A DNA stretch of 9,436 nucleotides from Chth-196 sp044370935 (lineage in GTDB: Bacteria > Verrucomicrobiota > Verrucomicrobiia > Chthoniobacterales > Chthoniobacteraceae), in contig JBILUQ010000142.1 in NCBI GenBank assembly GCA_044370935.1, forward strand, positions 1 to 9,436. Direction: 5' to 3'. Under the pieces are notes generated by a model. That model ran no database searches and had not been told where the DNA came from. It saw nothing but the letters and a program-made list of their open reading frames with translations. Shown here piece by piece: positions 7,021 to 9,436 of the stretch; position 1 is the first letter of the stretch; each line of letters begins with the position of its first letter. The translations under genes were made by a program, and so were the position numbers.

Positions 7021-7037
7021 CGCAGGGGGGAGCACCC

Positions 7038-8204
7038 CTACTGCAGCTTTACCTGCACATCCGCTTTCTCCCTAAGATTTTGCAGAAGTTTTTGGACCTC
7101 CTGATCGTGCTTCTGACGGTTAAGAAAAATCAGCAACTGAGGCTTTACTGATTCCAGAGTCATTTTTTCGCCGTCCTTGCGGTCTGTAACTTGTATGACA
7201 TGAAACCCGAACTGGCTGCGGATGGGATCACTCAAGTCGCCTTTTTGCATGTTGAAAGCGGCTTGGGAAAACTCAGGCACCATCTGTTCTCTCGTGAAGA
7301 AATTGAGGTCACCAGAATTTTGCTTCGCGCTGGGGTCCTCTGAAAGCTCTGCTGCGAGTTTATCAAAGGCCTCGCCGGCTTTCACCCGCGCAACAATGGC
7401 TTCAGCTGCCTTCTTCTTTTCCGCCACTACGGACTCCTCAGCGTCCTTCTGGAGCGCGACGAGAATATGACTCGCGCGAACTTGCTCCGCTTTTTCGAAC
7501 TGCTGCGGGTTCTTCTGGAAAAACTCCTCGGCATCCTTATCGGTGGCCTGCGGCGCATCTTTGACTTGGCTCTCGACCCACTCCTGCTGACGGATGGAAG
7601 CAGTAACGTCTTCGCGCAGCTTCGCGACGGTTTGTCCTGCTTTTTTAAGCTGCTCCTCGAAAGCCTCAGGGGCTGGGAAACGGGCCTTAATCTGCTCGAT
7701 TCGCGCATCCACTTGTTCATCTTTGACCTCCACTGCTGAGGCCCGGGATGACACCAGTCTCTCCAGAACCAGCTCGTTCAGGAGCATCTTGTACCCCTCG
7801 GCTTTCTGAGCGGCAGGCAATTGATCAGCAGGAATCCCCTGCCCCGCCAGAACCGTGGCAAGAGCCTGCTCTAGCTCCTCCTTCTTGATTTCTTTTCCCT
7901 CAACCACCGCCACCACATCGGGCAAGGGCTCCTCGGCCTTCGGCGGATTCAGGAGTTGCTGCAGGGTGTCCGGAGTGAACTCCGCGGGCTTCTGGCCCTG
8001 TGATGCTGATGAAGTCGGCTCGGCACCTTTCACCCCCTCCATCGGCGGCGTGCCGGTCTGAGAAGCGGCGGCAGCCGAGGAAGCCGGCTGCGTGTCGGAG
8101 GGCTTACAGGAGGTGAAGCCAAGAACCACAGGCACGACCAGAGCGGACACACCGGCATTTCTCAACGAGCTGAGTGGCGATTGAGTGAAGCGTTTGGATT
8201 TCAT
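7038..8204 (-). CDS. PpiC/parvulin-type peptidyl-prolyl isomerase, predicted lipoprotein foldase (SurA/PrsA-like)
   Basis: The product is predicted to assist folding of exported proteins outside the cytoplasm. With the ATG at 8204 it is 388 aa; a start at 8234 is also open, but the later ATG has GAGG 5 nt upstream and gives a cleaner signal peptide. Residues ~1-33 form a basic-hydrophobic signal ending FTSC, a passable lipobox with Cys33. An Ala/Ser/Pro-rich linker (~34-90) follows, then a helical SurA-N-like chaperone region (~95-230). A single PpiC rotamase domain (~238-342) carries VRASHILV, SGDLNFFTREQMVPEF and FGFHVIQV, with a charged helical C-terminus after it. One rotamase domain resembles PrsA more than the two-domain E. 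coli SurA. The gene is divergent from the polyprenyl synthase gene and ends before a terminator, so it is probably monocistronic. Confidence 0.88.
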   Translation of the reverse strand: MKSKRFTQSPLSSLRNAGVSALVVPVVLGFTSCKPSDTQPASSAAAASQTGTPPMEGVKGAEPTSSASQGQKPAEFTPDTLQQLLNPPKAEEPLPDVVAVVEGKEIKKEELEQALATVLAGQGIPADQLPAAQKAEGYKMLLNELVLERLVSSRASAVEVKDEQVDARIEQIKARFPAPEAFEEQLKKAGQTVAKLREDVTASIRQQEWVESQVKDAPQATDKDAEEFFQKNPQQFEKAEQVRASHILVALQKDAEESVVAEKKKAAEAIVARVKAGEAFDKLAAELSEDPSAKQNSGDLNFFTREQMVPEFSQAAFNMQKGDLSDPIRSQFGFHVIQVTDRKDGEKMTLESVKPQLLIFLNRQKHDQEVQKLLQNLREKADVQVKLQ

Positions 8205-8356
8205 TTGAGCCTCGCACCCTCGCACGCAGCCCATGATTTAGCCAGCGCTGAAGTTGAAAGATCAAAAACCCTGCCCTCAAGGGACTAATCCCAGCGCTTA
8301 CCGCCACTAGGGCGGCTTCCATTGACTTCAACACGCCTCGCCCTATCCTGCGCTCA
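8205..8356. other. Divergent control region between foldase and polyprenyl synthase genes
   Basis: This 152-nt region must hold promoters for both directions. For the plus strand there is a good candidate, described separately. For the minus strand the best I see is TTGATC followed 18-19 nt later by CTAAATC, which is weak. Two copies of CCAGCGCT, containing the palindrome AGCGCT, lie at 8242-8249 and 8291-8298, 49 bp apart, and could be an operator pair or chance. Confidence 0.4.
8322..8349 (+). promoter_or_regulatory. Candidate sigma-70 promoter of the polyprenyl synthase gene
   Basis: TTGACT (8322-8327, 5/6 to the -35 consensus) is followed after 16 nt by TATCCT (8344-8349, 4/6 to the -10 consensus). 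The expected transcription start would be at about 8355-8357, essentially at the GTG start codon of the gene, and no Shine-Dalgarno precedes that GTG. The two observations agree with a leaderless transcript. The -10 is imperfect, so this remains tentative. Confidence 0.45.
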
Positions 8357-9379
8357 GTGGATCCAATCACTGAAACCGCGCCAGAGCTCGATAAAACCCT
8401 CGCGCTCAAACATGCCTTCGAACCAATCATCGAGCCGCTCAAGGCTGTGGAGCAACGCATTCGGGACCAAGCCCGGGCTTTCGATCCGTCGGTGGAGGGG
8501 TATGTAGCCTACGCAATCGAGAGCCACGGAAAAAGGCTCCGGCCCGCGCTCGCGCTGTTGTCCGGGGGAGCCACTGGTGCGGTGCTTAGCAGCCACTTGA
8601 ATCTCGCCGTGGTGGTTGAACTCATCCACGCCGCGACTTTGGTTCACGACGATATTCTTGACCATGCGGACAAAAGACGCGGCCAACCAACAGCCAACGC
8701 CCGCTGGGGCAACTCTCTGGCTGTCCTGCTCGGTGACTGCCTGTTCGCGCACGCGCTGAAATTAGCCACTTCCTTTGAGGATAACAGGATGAGCAGGAGG
8801 CTGTCAGAGGCAGCCAGCGAGGTTTGCTCTGGGGAAATGATGCAGACGCAACGCCGGTTTGACATGCAACTGAGCGTCAATGACTACATCAGGATCCTCG
8901 AAAAGAAGACCGGCGCTCTCTTCGCCGTGGCGACAGAACTTGGGGGATTCCTCAATGGCGCATCACAAGAAACCCAGACCGAGCTGCATCACTTCGGGAT
9001 GCGTTTGGGCACCGCCTATCAAATTTACGACGACTGCCTAGATTTGGCCGGGGACGAGGGAAAGGCCGGCAAAACACTCGGCAGCGATTTGCGCCGCGGA
9101 AAATTAACGTTGCCAATTCTTCACCTGCTCCAATCCAGCGATCCCGTAGAAAACGCGCGCCTGAGCAAAATCATTTTGGAGGGCAAGTCGGAGGATTTCG
9201 CCAATCTCGTTGAAACTGCGATCGAAGCTGGTGCCCTCCGGTATGCGGTCACCGCCGGAAGACGAATGCTCAACGAAGCCAGAGCGCATCTGGATGGAAT
9301 CCCGCATTCGAAATTCAAAGAATCACTCAACAGCCTTTGCGTGACCCTGGACAGCATGATTGCCCCAATGGCCGAATAG
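8357..9379 (+). CDS. Trans-polyprenyl diphosphate synthase (IspB/HepT-type, long chain)
   Basis: This soluble enzyme condenses isopentenyl diphosphate onto an allylic diphosphate to make a long all-trans prenyl chain, most likely the quinone side chain. The 340-aa protein has the full family set: GKRLRP (58-63), the first Asp-rich motif DDILD (98-102) with RR at 107-108, LLGDCLFA (~124-131), EKKTGALF (182-189), the second Asp-rich motif YDDCLDL (224-230) and GKTLGSDLRRGKLTLPIL (~238-255). The residue five before the first Asp-rich motif is alanine (ATLVHDD), typical of enzymes that allow long products; exact chain length cannot be read. The start is GTG with no Shine-Dalgarno; no ATG lies in frame close upstream. 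It is divergent from the foldase gene, and another gene may begin right after its stop. Confidence 0.93.
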   Translation: MDPITETAPELDKTLALKHAFEPIIEPLKAVEQRIRDQARAFDPSVEGYVAYAIESHGKRLRPALALLSGGATGAVLSSHLNLAVVVELIHAATLVHDDILDHADKRRGQPTANARWGNSLAVLLGDCLFAHALKLATSFEDNRMSRRLSEAASEVCSGEMMQTQRRFDMQLSVNDYIRILEKKTGALFAVATELGGFLNGASQETQTELHHFGMRLGTAYQIYDDCLDLAGDEGKAGKTLGSDLRRGKLTLPILHLLQSSDPVENARLSKIILEGKSEDFANLVETAIEAGALRYAVTAGRRMLNEARAHLDGIPHSKFKESLNSLCVTLDSMIAPMAE

Positions 9380-9436
9380 ATGCTTGCTCAGCAGAGAACT
9401 CTGAACTCGGGCAACGCTCTCAGAGTCATCATTCAA
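9380..9436 (+). CDS. Possible start of a downstream gene, truncated by the window edge
   Basis: An ATG follows the polyprenyl synthase TAG with no gap (TAGATG) and stays open for 19 codons to the window end (MLAQQRTLNS...VIIQ). The tight junction suggests translational coupling in an operon with the synthase. I do not recognise the peptide and it is too short to classify; no clear Shine-Dalgarno precedes it, so it may simply be a chance open frame. Confidence 0.3.
   Translation, partial: MLAQQRTLNSGNALRVIIQ

Larger units (their letters stand above)
6679..7037. other. Intergenic region between foldase gene and mraZ
   Basis: This 359-nt stretch has no convincing gene. It contains, from the foldase side, two stem-loops, a Rho-independent terminator, then an AT-richer section with the MraZ box array and the presumed dcw promoter. 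Between 6780 and 6904 I see only weak promoter-like hexamers (TTGTCA at 6813-6808 and TTGACC at 6800-6795 on the minus strand) without good -10 partners. Short open frames here lack family resemblance and ribosome binding sites. Confidence 0.6.

Noticed and set aside
8205..8234. Upstream ATG start for the foldase
   Set aside because: It would add ten residues, including two cysteines, before the natural signal peptide; the ATG at 8204 has a GAGG at good spacing.
8301..8314. CCGCC-ACTAG-GGCGG hairpin upstream of the polyprenyl synthase as a terminator or riboswitch
   Set aside because: Only a 5-bp stem, no T run, and it lies upstream of the candidate promoter, so it would not be in that transcript.
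1..9436. A novel defence, mobile or biosynthetic system
   Set aside because: Every long frame is a recognised core gene; there are no transposase or integrase genes, inverted-repeat ends, CRISPR-like repeats or unexplained gene-sized gaps.

Overview
This window is the front half of a bacterial division and cell wall (dcw) gene cluster, plus two neighbouring housekeeping genes. The sequence has moderate to high GC content. MurE carries the DNPR motif of the meso-diaminopimelate-adding type, so the wall is probably of the Gram-negative A1gamma type. A predicted lipoprotein foldase also suits a diderm cell. The MraZ sequence style, the FtsL-like protein and the overall layout suggest the Verrucomicrobiota/PVC group. 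That placement comes from memory of family sequences and is not proven.

Right to left on the minus strand, the cluster runs mraZ (6678-6223), rsmH/mraW (6226-5219), a small FtsL-like membrane protein (5180-4776), ftsI (4775-2982), murE (2985-1483), murF (1481-120) and the first ~41 codons of mraY (123 to the window edge). The genes are packed with 4-nt overlaps or 0-1 nt gaps, except for 38 nt before ftsL. They look like one transcription unit whose stop and start codons are coupled. Together they encode the cluster regulator and a 16S rRNA methyltransferase, then two septum proteins (FtsL scaffold, FtsI transpeptidase). These are followed by cytoplasmic precursor synthesis: MurE adds diaminopimelate, MurF adds D-Ala-D-Ala, and MraY attaches the product to undecaprenyl phosphate.

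Upstream of mraZ (6679-7037) there is no gene. This stretch holds a 10-bp-periodic array of GTGGG boxes, which is the expected MraZ operator. It also holds three stem-loops behind the foldase gene, the last followed by a short T run and therefore a likely Rho-independent terminator that separates the foldase gene from the dcw operon.

To the right are a minus-strand PpiC/parvulin-type peptidyl-prolyl isomerase with a lipoprotein-like signal (8204-7038) and, divergently, a plus-strand long-chain trans-polyprenyl diphosphate synthase (8357-9379). Its candidate promoter lies so close to the GTG start that the mRNA may be leaderless. A start codon directly after its stop may open another gene that leaves the window.

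I found no mobile element, CRISPR array, tRNA, rRNA or evident novel multi-gene system. The most notable non-coding signals are the MraZ box array, the structured 3' region of the foldase gene and the possible leaderless promoter.
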